Shown: positions 12,872-20,970 of the stretch, piece after piece
Layout: every line of letters starts with the position of its first letter
Position numbering within the stretch: position 1 is the first letter of the stretch
IMG/VR virus record: IMGVR_UViG_3300036770_000363
Coordinates: 1-23,643 of that record
Source: a virus
Reading direction: 5' to 3' (one strand)
Length of the DNA stretch: 23,643 nucleotides
Notes under the pieces: model-generated
What the model saw: the letters and a program-made list of their open reading frames with translations, nothing else
Databases searched by the model: none
Told to the model about the DNA's origin: nothing
Position numbers and translations under genes: made by a program

Positions 12872-13289
12872 AGCTGCTGAAAAATCGGTCATAAAAAAGC
12901 AAGGCGGCCCCAGGCCGAACAGCGGAGGAGCGCGCGAAGGGGCTGGCCGACCGGCATTCCAGCCCACAGACGCCGAGCGCAAGCAGGTCGAGGCGCTGTC
13001 CGGCTACGGTCTGCCCATCGAGCAGATCGCAGTCCTTGTGCGCGACGGCATCGACACCGACACCCTGCGCAAGCACTTTGCAACCGAACTGATCTCAGGC
13101 AAGGCCAAGGCCAACGGGCAGGTAGGGAAAACCCTGTTCCAGAAGGTCATGGCAGGCGACACGGCCGCGGCCATCTGGTGGTCCAAGACCCAGATGCGCT
13201 GGAAGGAAGTGCAGCAGCACGAGATCACTGGCGCTGATGGTGCTCCCATTGAGTTCCGCAAGATCGAGCGCGTGGTGGTTGGCAAGTGA
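12837..13289 (+). CDS. Terminase small subunit-like protein
   Basis: A 150-residue protein immediately upstream of the large terminase. It has a Lys/Gln-rich N-terminal tail, a PRPNSGGAREGAGRPAF linker, an HTH-like segment (LSGYGLPIEQIAVLVRDGID, TLRKHFATEL) and a helical end with AKANGQVGKTLFQKVMAGDT and AIWWSKTQMRWKE. This layout is typical of DNA-recognition subunits of phage terminases. It should bind the packaging site and recruit the ATPase/nuclease. Start 12837 has GGAGG 6 nt upstream, within the methyltransferase gene; the frame is open to 12750 but without a better start. Its TGA overlaps the next start as GTGA. Confidence 0.78.
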   Translation: MATKKQSQKQPEAAEKSVIKKQGGPRPNSGGAREGAGRPAFQPTDAERKQVEALSGYGLPIEQIAVLVRDGIDTDTLRKHFATELISGKAKANGQVGKTLFQKVMAGDTAAAIWWSKTQMRWKEVQQHEITGADGAPIEFRKIERVVVGK

Positions 13290-14512
13290 CGACCCTGCGC
13301 ATCGAGACACCGAAATGGGCGCTGCCACTGCTGGAGCCTGCGCGCTACAAGGCAGCCTACGGCGGCCGCGGCTCCGGCAAGTCGCATACCTTTGCCGAGA
13401 TGCTGATCGAGGCGCACATCATGGATCAGACCAGTCGTTCGGTCTGCGTGCGTGAGGTCCAGAAGTCGCTGGCGCAGTCGGTCAAGCGCCTGCTGGAGCT
13501 GAAGATCGAGTCTATGAATGCTGGTGCCTACTTCGAGGTGCAGGAGGCCGTGATCAAGTCCAAGCGCGGCGACGGCCTGATCATCTTCCAGGGCATGCAG
13601 AACCACACGGCCGACTCGATCAAGTCGCTGGAGGGTTACGACCGCGCCTGGTGCGAGGAGGCGCAGAGCCTGTCACAGCGCAGCCTGGACCTGCTGCGGC
13701 CGACCATCCGTAAGCCAGGCTCCGAGCTGTGGTTCACCTGGAACCCGAGCCAGTCGAGCGATCCGGTGGACCAGCTCCTGCGTGGCGACAAGCCACCACC
13801 AGACTCGGTGGTGCTGGAGGTCAACTTCGACGACAACCCCTGGTTCCCGGACGTGCTGCGCGCCGAGATGGAGTACGACAAGGCGCGTGACCCGGACAAG
13901 TACGCTCACGTCTGGCGTGGCGGCTACCTGCAGAACAGCAGCGCGCGCGTCTTCCGCAACTGGAAGGTCGAGGAGTTTGAGGCGCCGAAGGACGCCATCC
14001 ACAGGCTCGGCGCCGACTGGGGCTTCGCAACCGATCCAACCGTACTGGTGCGCTGCCACATCGTCGGCCGCACGCTTTACATCGACCACGAAGCCTACAT
14101 GGTGGGCTGCGAGATCATGAACACACCTGAGCTGTTCATGACCGTGCCCGAGGCCGAGAAGTGGCCACTTGTGGCCGACAGCTCCAGGCCCGAGACCATC
14201 AGCCACATGCGCAAGAACGGATTCCCGAAGATCATGCCGGCCGTCAAGGGCAAGGACTCGGTGGTCGAGGGCGTTGAGTGGCTCAAGTCCTACGACATCG
14301 TCGTGCATCCACGCTGCACGCACACCATCGACGAGCTGACGTTCTACAGCTACAAGACGGACCCATTGACTGGCAAGGTGTTGCCAGTGCTTCAGGATAA
14401 GCAAAACCACGTCATCGACGCACTGCGCTACGCATGCGAAGGCGTCAGGCGTGCCACGACGGTCAGCAGGCAGGTGAACTTCACGCCATTGCCCGTGACG
14501 AACAAATGGTAG
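13286..14512 (+). CDS. Terminase large subunit
   Basis: A 408-residue packaging motor of the PBSX/Terminase_3 type. The ATPase half shows Walker A GGRGSGKS (26-33), Walker B-like YDRAWCEEAQSLS (Asp/Glu-Glu) and the coupling motif LWFTWNPSQ. The nuclease half has GADWGFATDPTV with an acidic metal ligand, PLVADSSRPETI and KQNHVIDALRYAC near the end, the usual RNase H-like positions. It pumps DNA into the procapsid and cuts concatemers. The start is a GTG at 13286 overlapping the upstream TGA; no better ATG precedes the ATPase domain. Confidence 0.93.
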   Translation: MTTLRIETPKWALPLLEPARYKAAYGGRGSGKSHTFAEMLIEAHIMDQTSRSVCVREVQKSLAQSVKRLLELKIESMNAGAYFEVQEAVIKSKRGDGLIIFQGMQNHTADSIKSLEGYDRAWCEEAQSLSQRSLDLLRPTIRKPGSELWFTWNPSQSSDPVDQLLRGDKPPPDSVVLEVNFDDNPWFPDVLRAEMEYDKARDPDKYAHVWRGGYLQNSSARVFRNWKVEEFEAPKDAIHRLGADWGFATDPTVLVRCHIVGRTLYIDHEAYMVGCEIMNTPELFMTVPEAEKWPLVADSSRPETISHMRKNGFPKIMPAVKGKDSVVEGVEWLKSYDIVVHPRCTHTIDELTFYSYKTDPLTGKVLPVLQDKQNHVIDALRYACEGVRRATTVSRQVNFTPLPVTNKW

Positions 14513-14538
14513 AAAATACTTGCAAATAGGGGCGAAAT

Positions 14539-16593
14539 ATGGCACGCATGTCGAAAGAGCAGTATCTGGCAAACCTCCACTCCGATGCGTTGACGCAGTT
14601 CAACGACATCCAGACTGCTCTGCGCGACGAGCGCCTGCAGTGCCTGCAGGACCGGCGCTTCTACAGCCTGGCCGGCAGCCAGTGGGAAGGACCACTCTGG
14701 GATGTCTACGAGAACAAGCCCAGGTTCGAGGTCAACAAGATCCACCTGTCGGTGATCCGCATCATCAACGAGTACCGCAACAACCGCATCACGGTCGACT
14801 TCGTCAGCAAGGAAGACGGCGACGACAAGCTGGCCGAGACCTGCGACGGCCTCTACCGTGCCGACGAGCAGGACTCGGTGGCCGACGAGGCGTACGACAA
14901 CGCCTTCGAGGAGGCGGTGGGCGGGGGCTTCGGTGCCTGGCGCCTGCGCACGGTCTACGAGGACGAGGAGGACGAGGAGAACGAGAAGCAGCGCATCCGC
15001 ATCGAACCGATCTTCGACGCTGACTCGTCGGTTTTCTTCGACCTGAACGCCAAGCGCCAGGACAAGGCCGATGCGCGCTACGCCTTCGTGGTCACCTCGA
15101 TGACCCGCGCCAGCTACAAGGAAGAGTGGGGCGACGATCCGACCGACTGGCCGAAGATCATCCACCAGTACGAGTTTGACTGGTGCACGCCTGACGTGGT
15201 CTATGTGGCCGAGTATTACAAGGTCGAGGACGTCACCGAGACCATCCGCATCTTCCGAGCCATCGACGGCACCGAAGAGCGCTACCGACAGGCCGACTTC
15301 GACGCAGATCCTGCGCTCGAAGAGACGCTGGCGGCCATCGGCAGCCAGGAGGTCCGACAGCGCAAGGTCAAGTCGCGTCGCGTCCATAAGTACATCATGT
15401 CGGGCGGCAAGATCCTGGAAGATGCCGGCTACATCGCAGGCAAGTGCATCCCGGTCGTGCCGGTCTATGGCAAGCGCTGGTTCGTCGACAACGTCGAGCG
15501 CTGCATGGGCCATGTGCGCCTGGCGAAAGATGCCCAACGTTTGAAGAACATGCAACTCAGCAAGCTGGGCGAAATCTCGGCGCTGTCCAGCGTCGAGAAG
15601 CCCATCCTGATGCCTGAGCAGGTCGCTGGCCACCAGGTCATGTGGGCCGACGACAACCTGCGCAACTACCCGTACCTGCTGGTGAACCCGATCACCGGCC
15701 CGGACGGAAGCCAGCAGGCTGCAGGCCCGGTGGCCTACACACGCAGCCCACAGATCCCTCCGGCGATGGCAGCGCTGCTGCAGATCACCGAGCAGGACAT
15801 GCAGGACATCCTGGGCAGCCAGCAGAACGGCGACAAGATGATCTCGAACATCTCCGGCAAGGCCGTCGAGATGATTCAGACCCGCATCGACATGCAGACC
15901 TTCATCTACATGTCCAACTTCGCAAAGGGCATGAAGCGCTGCGGCGAAATCTGGCTCTCGATGGCGCGAGACATCTACGTCGAGGAAGGCCGCAAGATGA
16001 AGACCATCAGCTCGACCGAGGAAGTCGGCATGATCGAGCTGATGCGGCCGATGGTCAGCGAGACCGGCGAGGTGGTCATGGAGAACGACCTCAGCCGTGC
16101 CAAGTTCGACGTGAACGTCGATGTCGGCCCGTCCAGCTCCAGCAAGCGTGCGGCGACCGTGCGCGCACTCACCGGCATGATGGCCATCACCGACGACCAG
16201 CAGACCAAGCAGGTGTTGCAGGCGATGGCCATGATGAACATGGAAGGCGAGGGCATTGGAGAGGTGCGCGACTTCTTCCGCAAGCAGCTCGTGCGCATGG
16301 GCGTGGTCCAGCCGACCGAGCAGGAGCAAGAGGAGATGATGGTCGAGCTGCAAGGCCAGCCCGAAGACCCGAACAAAATCTTCCTGCAGGCCGCGGCCGA
16401 GGAGGCGATTGCCAAGGCGGCCAAGGCGCGCGCAGATACCGTCAAAACGGTGGCCGACGCCGGCCTGTCTCGCGCACGCACGGCCGAGACGCTGGCCAAG
16501 ACTGGCGTGCAGGAACAGAACATGGCGCTCACAGCCCTGGAAGCAACTCAGCAGGCCGTCATGGGCCAGGAGGTGCAGCCCGTTGTCAGATGA
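14539..16593 (+). CDS. Portal protein, P22 gp1-like
   Basis: A 684-residue portal, close to the 725 residues of P22 gp1. The front carries SDALTQFNDIQTALRDER and a segment GSQWEGPLWDVYENKPRFEV leading into NKIHLSVIRIINEYRNNR, typical of the P22-type portal family. The C-terminal 130 residues are long charged helices (AAAEEAIAKAAKARADTV), fitting the helical barrel seen in P22. Twelve copies should form the DNA channel of the capsid vertex, binding terminase outside and gp4-like protein later. AGGGGC stands 6 nt before the ATG. Confidence 0.92.
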   Translation: MARMSKEQYLANLHSDALTQFNDIQTALRDERLQCLQDRRFYSLAGSQWEGPLWDVYENKPRFEVNKIHLSVIRIINEYRNNRITVDFVSKEDGDDKLAETCDGLYRADEQDSVADEAYDNAFEEAVGGGFGAWRLRTVYEDEEDEENEKQRIRIEPIFDADSSVFFDLNAKRQDKADARYAFVVTSMTRASYKEEWGDDPTDWPKIIHQYEFDWCTPDVVYVAEYYKVEDVTETIRIFRAIDGTEERYRQADFDADPALEETLAAIGSQEVRQRKVKSRRVHKYIMSGGKILEDAGYIAGKCIPVVPVYGKRWFVDNVERCMGHVRLAKDAQRLKNMQLSKLGEISALSSVEKPILMPEQVAGHQVMWADDNLRNYPYLLVNPITGPDGSQQAAGPVAYTRSPQIPPAMAALLQITEQDMQDILGSQQNGDKMISNISGKAVEMIQTRIDMQTFIYMSNFAKGMKRCGEIWLSMARDIYVEEGRKMKTISSTEEVGMIELMRPMVSETGEVVMENDLSRAKFDVNVDVGPSSSSKRAATVRALTGMMAITDDQQTKQVLQAMAMMNMEGEGIGEVRDFFRKQLVRMGVVQPTEQEQEEMMVELQGQPEDPNKIFLQAAAEEAIAKAAKARADTVKTVADAGLSRARTAETLAKTGVQEQNMALTALEATQQAVMGQEVQPVVR

Positions 16594-16655
16594 GTGGCAA
16601 TGGGTGAAAATGTGGGAAACGGCAACCACCCAGCCGTTCAAATTGGGTGAGTTTG

Positions 16656-17561
16656 ATGGGGTCAACGATGAATTTGAAGGCAGAAGCAGGAGAAAACGAC
16701 AACGGCGGCGAAGCCGCGGTGCTAGATGACGAGCAGCAGCCTGTTGAGATTGAAGTCAGTGAGAACGATGCCGCTGATGGCCGACAGGTTGAAGGTTCCG
16801 ATGACGAGCATGCGGAAGAGTCTGACGAAGTCGTGGTCTCCATAGGGGAGGAGTCGCCACCCCCCGAAGAGGAAGTTCGAGCACCTGAATGGGTTCGAGA
16901 GCTACGCAAGGCCAACAGGGAAAAAGAGCGAAGGATTCGGGAACTCGAAGCCAGGCTCGCAACCACTGCACCTGAGAACAAGCCAGTGCAGTTGGGACCG
17001 AAGCCCAAGCTGGAGGACCACGACTACGACGCTGAGAGGTTCGAGCAGGCATTGGACGCCTGGCATGAACGCAAGCGGCAGCATGACTTCATGGTCGAAC
17101 AGGCCAGGATGGCAGAGCAGCAGCAGCATCAAGCCTGGCAGGCCAAGCTGGAGGGCTACAGCAAGGCCAAGGCCGAGCTGAAGGTCCGAGACTACGAGGA
17201 TGCCGAGGCGATGGCCCAGGAGGTTCTCAACGTCACCCAGCAAGGCGTGATCCTGCAAGGAGCTGAAAACCCTGCGCTGGTGGTGTACGCACTCGGGAAG
17301 AACCCCAAGAAGGCAGCCGACCTCGCAAAGATTACCGACCCCGTGAAGTTTGCTTTTGCGGTGGCAAGACTGGAGAAAGAATTGAAGGTCACGAACCGCA
17401 GAGCAGCACCCGCACCGGAGCGCATCATCCAGGGAACTGGCCGATCATCTGGAGCGGTGGACTCAACCCTTGAACGGCTGCGAGCTGAAGCTGAAAAGAC
17501 TGGGAACTACACCAAGGTGCTCCAGTACAAGAAGCAGAAGCAAGCAGCATCACGCAACTGA
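16656..17561 (+). CDS. Scaffolding protein
   Basis: A 301-residue, very acidic and helix-rich protein between portal and coat genes, the position of gp8 in P22. The first 80 residues are almost entirely Asp/Glu/Ser/Gly (EEVVVS-like runs, SPPPEEEV), followed by coiled-coil helices (ELRKANREKERRIRELEARL) and a basic end (YKKQKQAASRN) like the coat-binding helix-turn-helix of P22 scaffold. It should direct procapsid assembly and leave before packaging. The start is uncertain: ATG 16656 follows GGTGAG; a GTG at 16647 and an ATG at 16668 are alternatives. Confidence 0.85.
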   Translation: MGSTMNLKAEAGENDNGGEAAVLDDEQQPVEIEVSENDAADGRQVEGSDDEHAEESDEVVVSIGEESPPPEEEVRAPEWVRELRKANREKERRIRELEARLATTAPENKPVQLGPKPKLEDHDYDAERFEQALDAWHERKRQHDFMVEQARMAEQQQHQAWQAKLEGYSKAKAELKVRDYEDAEAMAQEVLNVTQQGVILQGAENPALVVYALGKNPKKAADLAKITDPVKFAFAVARLEKELKVTNRRAAPAPERIIQGTGRSSGAVDSTLERLRAEAEKTGNYTKVLQYKKQKQAASRN

Positions 17562-17581
17562 TTTCTGAATAGGAGCCAATC

Positions 17582-18874
17582 ATGGCCAATAGTTTTTCCA
17601 AAGAAGAGCGTGTCGCCTTTGAGAACCTGCTCGAAGGCTTCCACGATGCCCTGGTGCTCTCGCGCAACGTGAGCGTCTACAACACCGACCAGACGATGAT
17701 GGCTCGTACCAACGACATCATCTGGCGTCCGATGCCCTACATCGCGCAGTCGATCTCGTCCACGCCTGGCACGCCGATCCCCGGCTACCAGGACATGACG
17801 CAGTTGGCTGTTCCGGCCACCATCGGCTTCAGCCGCACGGTGCCCTGGACCATGACTTCGCTTGACCTGCGTGACGCACTGCAGGAAGGCCGTCTGGGCG
17901 AGGCTGCCAAGCAGAAGCTGGCCTCGGACATCAACCTGGCGATCATGAACGCTGCTGCGAACCTCGGCTCGCTGGTGGTCGACATTGGCGCTCCTGCTGG
18001 CACCTATGATGACGTCGCCGAGTGCGACAGCATCATGAACGAGCAGGGCGTGGCCAACTATGACCGCTACCTGGCTCTGGCCAGCCGTGACTACAACGGC
18101 ATCGCTGGCAACATCGCCACGGCTGCTGCTGGCACTGCTGCACGTTCGTTCGGTGGCAACAAGTCGAACAGCGCCTTCGAGCGTTCGTTCGTCGGCATGG
18201 TGGCTGGTTTCGAGACCTTCAAGTTCGACTACGCCAACCGTCTGCTGGCTGCTGCTCCTGGTGCTCCTGTCACCATCGACACGCAGGCTGCTGCCAACAA
18301 CTACTACGTCCCTGCGGCCACCTCGACGGCTCTGTCCGGCGAGACCCAGAACGTGGACAACCGCTTCCAGACCATCACCGTCAACGCGACGGCCGGTGTG
18401 AAGGCTGGCGATGCGTTCACGATTGACGGCGTGGAAGCTGTGCATCACATCACCAAGCAGGGTACTGGCCAGCCCAAGACCTTCCGCGTGGTGAGCGTGC
18501 CTGCTGGTGGCACCGATCTCGTGATCACCCCGCCGATCATCTCGGCCCAGGGTGGCTCTGATGCTGAACTCCAGTATCAGAACGTGATCGTGACCCCGAA
18601 CGCTGCTGCTGCCATCACCTTCCTGAACGCACAAGACGCAGCCGTCAACGTGTTCTGGCAACGTGATGCGCTGGAGCTGCTGCCTGGGCGCTACGCTGTG
18701 CCGGCCGACGCTGGTGCCGCAGTGATGCGTGCCACCACCGACAACGGCATCGAAGTGGTGATGCAGAAGTTCTACGACATCGACAGCATGACGATCAAGT
18801 ATCGTCTGGACACGCTGTTCGGCGTCGTGAACAAGCAGCCCGAGATGTCCGGCATCCTGCTGTTCAACCAGTAA
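17582..18874 (+). CDS. Major capsid (coat) protein, P22 gp5-like
   Basis: A 430-residue coat protein, the same length as P22 gp5, with the P22 coat pattern: MANSFSKEERVAFENLL, TNDIIWRPMPYIAQ, MTQLAVPATIGFSRTVPW, and the late stretch YAVPADAGAAVMRATTDNGI followed by MQKFYDIDSMTIKYR. A beta-rich insert lies around residues 225-345. It uses the HK97 fold in this family. AGGAG lies 7 nt before the ATG. The gene uses far more GCT and CGT codons than its neighbours, which prefer GCC and CGC, a sign of selection for high expression. A strong hairpin follows it. Confidence 0.94.
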   Translation: MANSFSKEERVAFENLLEGFHDALVLSRNVSVYNTDQTMMARTNDIIWRPMPYIAQSISSTPGTPIPGYQDMTQLAVPATIGFSRTVPWTMTSLDLRDALQEGRLGEAAKQKLASDINLAIMNAAANLGSLVVDIGAPAGTYDDVAECDSIMNEQGVANYDRYLALASRDYNGIAGNIATAAAGTAARSFGGNKSNSAFERSFVGMVAGFETFKFDYANRLLAAAPGAPVTIDTQAAANNYYVPAATSTALSGETQNVDNRFQTITVNATAGVKAGDAFTIDGVEAVHHITKQGTGQPKTFRVVSVPAGGTDLVITPPIISAQGGSDAELQYQNVIVTPNAAAAITFLNAQDAAVNVFWQRDALELLPGRYAVPADAGAAVMRATTDNGIEVVMQKFYDIDSMTIKYRLDTLFGVVNKQPEMSGILLFNQ

Positions 18875-18889
18875 GCTGACGGCAAGAAT

Positions 18890-18909
18890 GGGGGGACTTC
18901 GGTCCCCCC
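18890..18909 (+). terminator. Perfect TTCG hairpin after coat gene
   Basis: GGGGGGAC (18890-18897), loop TTCG, and GTCCCCCC (18902-18909) make a perfect 8-bp stem closed by the extra-stable C(UUCG)G tetraloop. It starts 15 bp past the coat stop. Only TT follows it, so it lacks the U-tract of an efficient terminator. It more likely slows polymerase or shields the coat mRNA 3' end, giving partial transcription into later genes. Confidence 0.65.
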
Positions 18910-18927
18910 TTCACCAAGGAGAACACC

Positions 18928-19098
18928 ATGCCGCTGACCAAGGGCTACTCGCAGAAGTCGATCTCGAAGAACATCTCCAAGGAGATGAAGAAGGGCATGC
19001 CTCAGAAGCAGGCTGTCGCTGTGTCGCTGAACGTGGCGCGCGAGGCTGCGATGAAGGCCGGCAAGCCCAGCAAAGCGCCCAAGAAGGCCAAGAAGTGA
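18928..19098 (+). CDS. Small basic post-capsid protein (56 aa)
   Basis: A 56-residue, lysine-rich protein beginning MPLTKGYSQKSISKNISKEM. The pattern SQKSISKNI followed by GMPQKQAVAVSLNVAREAA is one I recognise as a widespread small phage protein encoded next to capsid genes, with no assigned function. Its basic C-terminus (KPSKAPKKAKK) suggests DNA contact. AAGGAG lies 6 nt upstream of the ATG. The stop overlaps the next GTG start by 4 nt (GTGA). Confidence 0.8.
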   Translation: MPLTKGYSQKSISKNISKEMKKGMPQKQAVAVSLNVAREAAMKAGKPSKAPKKAKK

Positions 19099-19268
19099 AG
19101 ACTGGCCTCTACGCCAACATCCACGCCAAGCGCGAGCGCATCGAGCGCCAGAAGGCCGCAGGCGAGACGCCTGAGCGCATGCGCAAGCCTGGCGCCAAGG
19201 GCGCGCCGACCGCAGCAGCATTCAAGGCCGCGGCCAAGACCGCCAAGAAACCGAAGGCCAGGAAATGA
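19095..19268 (+). CDS. Small basic phage protein (57 aa), GTG start
   Basis: A 57-residue, highly basic protein. The sequence KTGLYANIHAKRERIERQ, then EKMRKPG-like ERMRKPGAKGAPTAAAFKAA, is a recurring pattern of small uncharacterised phage proteins. The last 20 residues are Ala/Lys repeats similar to histone-like tails. It starts with GTG overlapping the upstream stop, and its TGA overlaps the following ATG as ATGA. With the preceding basic protein it forms a pair that may enter the head with DNA; this is an inference. Confidence 0.75.
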   Translation: MKTGLYANIHAKRERIERQKAAGETPERMRKPGAKGAPTAAAFKAAAKTAKKPKARK

Positions 19269-19726
19269 CCACGTTCCCATGCTTCCTCTACCGGGCACCT
19301 GGTGCGATCAAGCGCGCGCACTACTCCTACAACTTCATGCTGGTGCATGATCAGAACCAGCTCGACATCCGGCTGGCTTCCGGCTGGCACATGACGCTGG
19401 AGGCGGCCATCGAGGCAGCAGGCCCACTGGCAGCGCGCCACCTGATGGGACGCAAGACCAGGAAGCAAAGGCGCATGCCTGCCAAACCGACACCTCCTGT
19501 CGAGCGTCGTGCATCGGTGGTCAAGGCGGCCAAGAAGCCAAAGCCTGCGCCAGCTCCGGCACCGGAGCCTGTTGCGCCTGTCGTCGATGACGATGCGCCA
19601 CCGACCCGCGAGGAGCTGGAGGCCAAAGCCATCGAGCTGGCAGTACCATTCAACAAGCGCACCTCCGACAAGAAGCTGGCCGGCTTGATCGAGACTGCGC
19701 TCGCACAGCAGACACAGGGAGAGTGA
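19265..19726 (+). CDS. Phage protein with C-terminal HeH/LEM-like helix (153 aa)
   Basis: A 153-residue protein in three parts. The N-terminal 60 residues (FPCFLYRAPGAIKRAHYSYN, ASGWHMTLEAAIEAAG) resemble the front of uncharacterised phage proteins found near capsid genes. A Lys/Ala/Pro-rich linker (KKPKPAPAPAPEP) follows. The end, PTREELEAKAIELAVPFNK and RTSDKKLAGLIETAL, fits the short HeH/LEM-type helix-extended-loop-helix motif seen in phage head and DNA-binding proteins. Coupled by ATGA to the preceding gene. Possibly a minor head protein. Confidence 0.7.
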   Translation: MTTFPCFLYRAPGAIKRAHYSYNFMLVHDQNQLDIRLASGWHMTLEAAIEAAGPLAARHLMGRKTRKQRRMPAKPTPPVERRASVVKAAKKPKPAPAPAPEPVAPVVDDDAPPTREELEAKAIELAVPFNKRTSDKKLAGLIETALAQQTQGE

Positions 19727-19727
19727 C

Positions 19728-20210
19728 ATGGGATACAGCAAGCGCCAGTTCGTCTATGCAGCATTCGAGGAAATCGGCCTTGCGTCCTACGTCTTCGACC
19801 TGCAGCCTGAGCAGCTTGAGTCGGCCAGGCGGCGCCTGGACGCCATGATGGCCGACTGGAACGGCAAGGGCATCCGATTGGGGTATCCAATTCCTGGATC
19901 CCCTCAAGACGGCAGCATCGACGAGCAGACCAACGTGCCGGACTCGGCCTACGAGACCATCATCTGCAACCTGGGCATCAGGCTGGCGCCGAGCTACGGC
20001 AAGCAGGTCATGAACGAGACCAAGGCCACGGCCAAGCAGGGCTATGACACGCTGCTGCAGCGAGCCACTGCACCACTGGAGCAGCAATTCCCGAACACGA
20101 TGCCATCCGGTGCCGGCAACAAGCCCTGGCGCGTGTACGACAACCCGTTCCTGAGTCAGCCGGTCGATCCGGTCACTGCAGGCCCGGACGGCCCCATCGA
20201 GTACAACTGA
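19728..20210 (+). CDS. Head completion/tail accessory protein, P22 gp4-like
   Basis: A 160-residue protein close in length to the 166-residue P22 gp4. Family-like features are the start KRQFVYAAFEEIGLASYVFD, QLESARRRLDAMMADWNGKG, IRLGYPIP and AYETIICNLGIRLAPSYGK. Twelve copies of gp4 bind under the portal ring after packaging, close the channel and provide the platform for the tail. The location between coat and gp10-like genes matches P22. GGGAGAG precedes the ATG. Confidence 0.88.
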   Translation: MGYSKRQFVYAAFEEIGLASYVFDLQPEQLESARRRLDAMMADWNGKGIRLGYPIPGSPQDGSIDEQTNVPDSAYETIICNLGIRLAPSYGKQVMNETKATAKQGYDTLLQRATAPLEQQFPNTMPSGAGNKPWRVYDNPFLSQPVDPVTAGPDGPIEYN

Positions 20211-20220
20211 GGAACACACC

Positions 20221-20676
20221 ATGCCGCAAATCAATCAGCTCCCCCTGCTGTCCCAGGTATCGCCTGGCGACCAGGTGCCCGTCTACAGCCCGAACAACGG
20301 TGATGCGCGGCGCCTTCCGATCAGCCAACTGCTGGCCTACTTCCAGCAGACCTTTGCCAGCCCGACGCTGGCCACCAACGTCTACACGCCTGGCACCGGC
20401 TTCAACATTGCGGTGCCGACGCCTGTGGCGCAGCAACAGTGGATGCTGATCCAGCCGGCCGGCACGTTGGCCACCGGCACGGTCACGCTGCCACTGAACA
20501 CGCAGACGCCTGACGGCACCGAAGTGCTGATCACGACCACGCAGCAGATCACGGCCTTCACGCTGGCACCGAACAATGCGGCCAACGTCTATGGTGCGCC
20601 TGGCACGCTGGCGGCCGAGGACTTCTTCCGCATGCGCTTTGTGCAGGCCACCAACTCCTGGTATCGGATCGCCTGA
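20221..20676 (+). CDS. Putative structural protein, beta-rich (151 aa)
   Basis: A 151-residue protein. It opens with INQLPLLSQVSPGDQVPVYS, a segment like those that start many phage fibre and head-decoration proteins, and continues as beta-rich sequence full of Thr, Val, Gln and Pro (GTLATGTVTLPLNTQTPDGT). It contains no enzymatic motif. Its place between gp4-like and gp10-like genes suggests a virion component such as a head fibre or tail accessory protein. GAGGAAC precedes the ATG. Confidence 0.7.
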   Translation: MPQINQLPLLSQVSPGDQVPVYSPNNGDARRLPISQLLAYFQQTFASPTLATNVYTPGTGFNIAVPTPVAQQQWMLIQPAGTLATGTVTLPLNTQTPDGTEVLITTTQQITAFTLAPNNAANVYGAPGTLAAEDFFRMRFVQATNSWYRIA

Positions 20677-20678
20677 TC

Positions 20679-20966
20679 ATGGCTGCCAAGAAAGACCCAC
20701 GGCTGGAGCGTGTTGGCGTCGAGGGCTTCAACAAGCCCAAGCGCACGCCATCGCATCCGACCAAGTCGCATGTCGTGGTGGCCAAAGCTGGCGACCAGGT
20801 CAAGACGATCAGGTTCGGACAGCAGGGTGTCTCTGGCAGCCCCAAGAGAGAAGGCGAGTCCAAGGCAGACAAGGCCAGGCGCGAGTCGTTCAAGGCCAGG
20901 CATGCCGGAAACATCGCCAAGGGCAAGATGAGCGCTGCCTACTGGGCAGACAAGGTGAAGTGGTGA
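20679..20966 (+). CDS. DUF6321-like small phage protein (95 aa)
   Basis: A 95-residue basic protein with a very recognisable pattern: KKDPRLERVGVEGFNKPKRT, PSHPTKSHVVVAKAGDQVKT, IRFGQQGVSG, and the end RESFKARHAGNIAKGKMSAA with YWADKVKW. I associate it with the DUF6321 family found in the virion modules of many tailed phages, with no known role. The start lies 3 nt past the previous stop with only a weak ribosome binding site, so translational coupling is likely. Confidence 0.85.
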   Translation: MAAKKDPRLERVGVEGFNKPKRTPSHPTKSHVVVAKAGDQVKTIRFGQQGVSGSPKREGESKADKARRESFKARHAGNIAKGKMSAAYWADKVKW

Positions 20967-20970
20967 GGCC

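Noticed and set aside
11825-12982. A 385-residue minus-strand open frame opposite the methyltransferase
   Set aside because: Shadow frame; the plus strand shows intact DPPY and FGGSGTT motifs.
16600-16650. A 16-codon frame before the scaffold gene whose stop overlaps a GTG
   Set aside because: Very short, weak ribosome binding site, no independent evidence; it could only be a leader peptide if the scaffold truly begins at 16647.
14428-16665. A 745-residue open frame on the minus strand opposite the portal gene
   Set aside because: It mirrors the portal codons, is composed of low-complexity His/Leu/Val/Asp-rich sequence, has no motif, and arises from strong third-position G/C bias.
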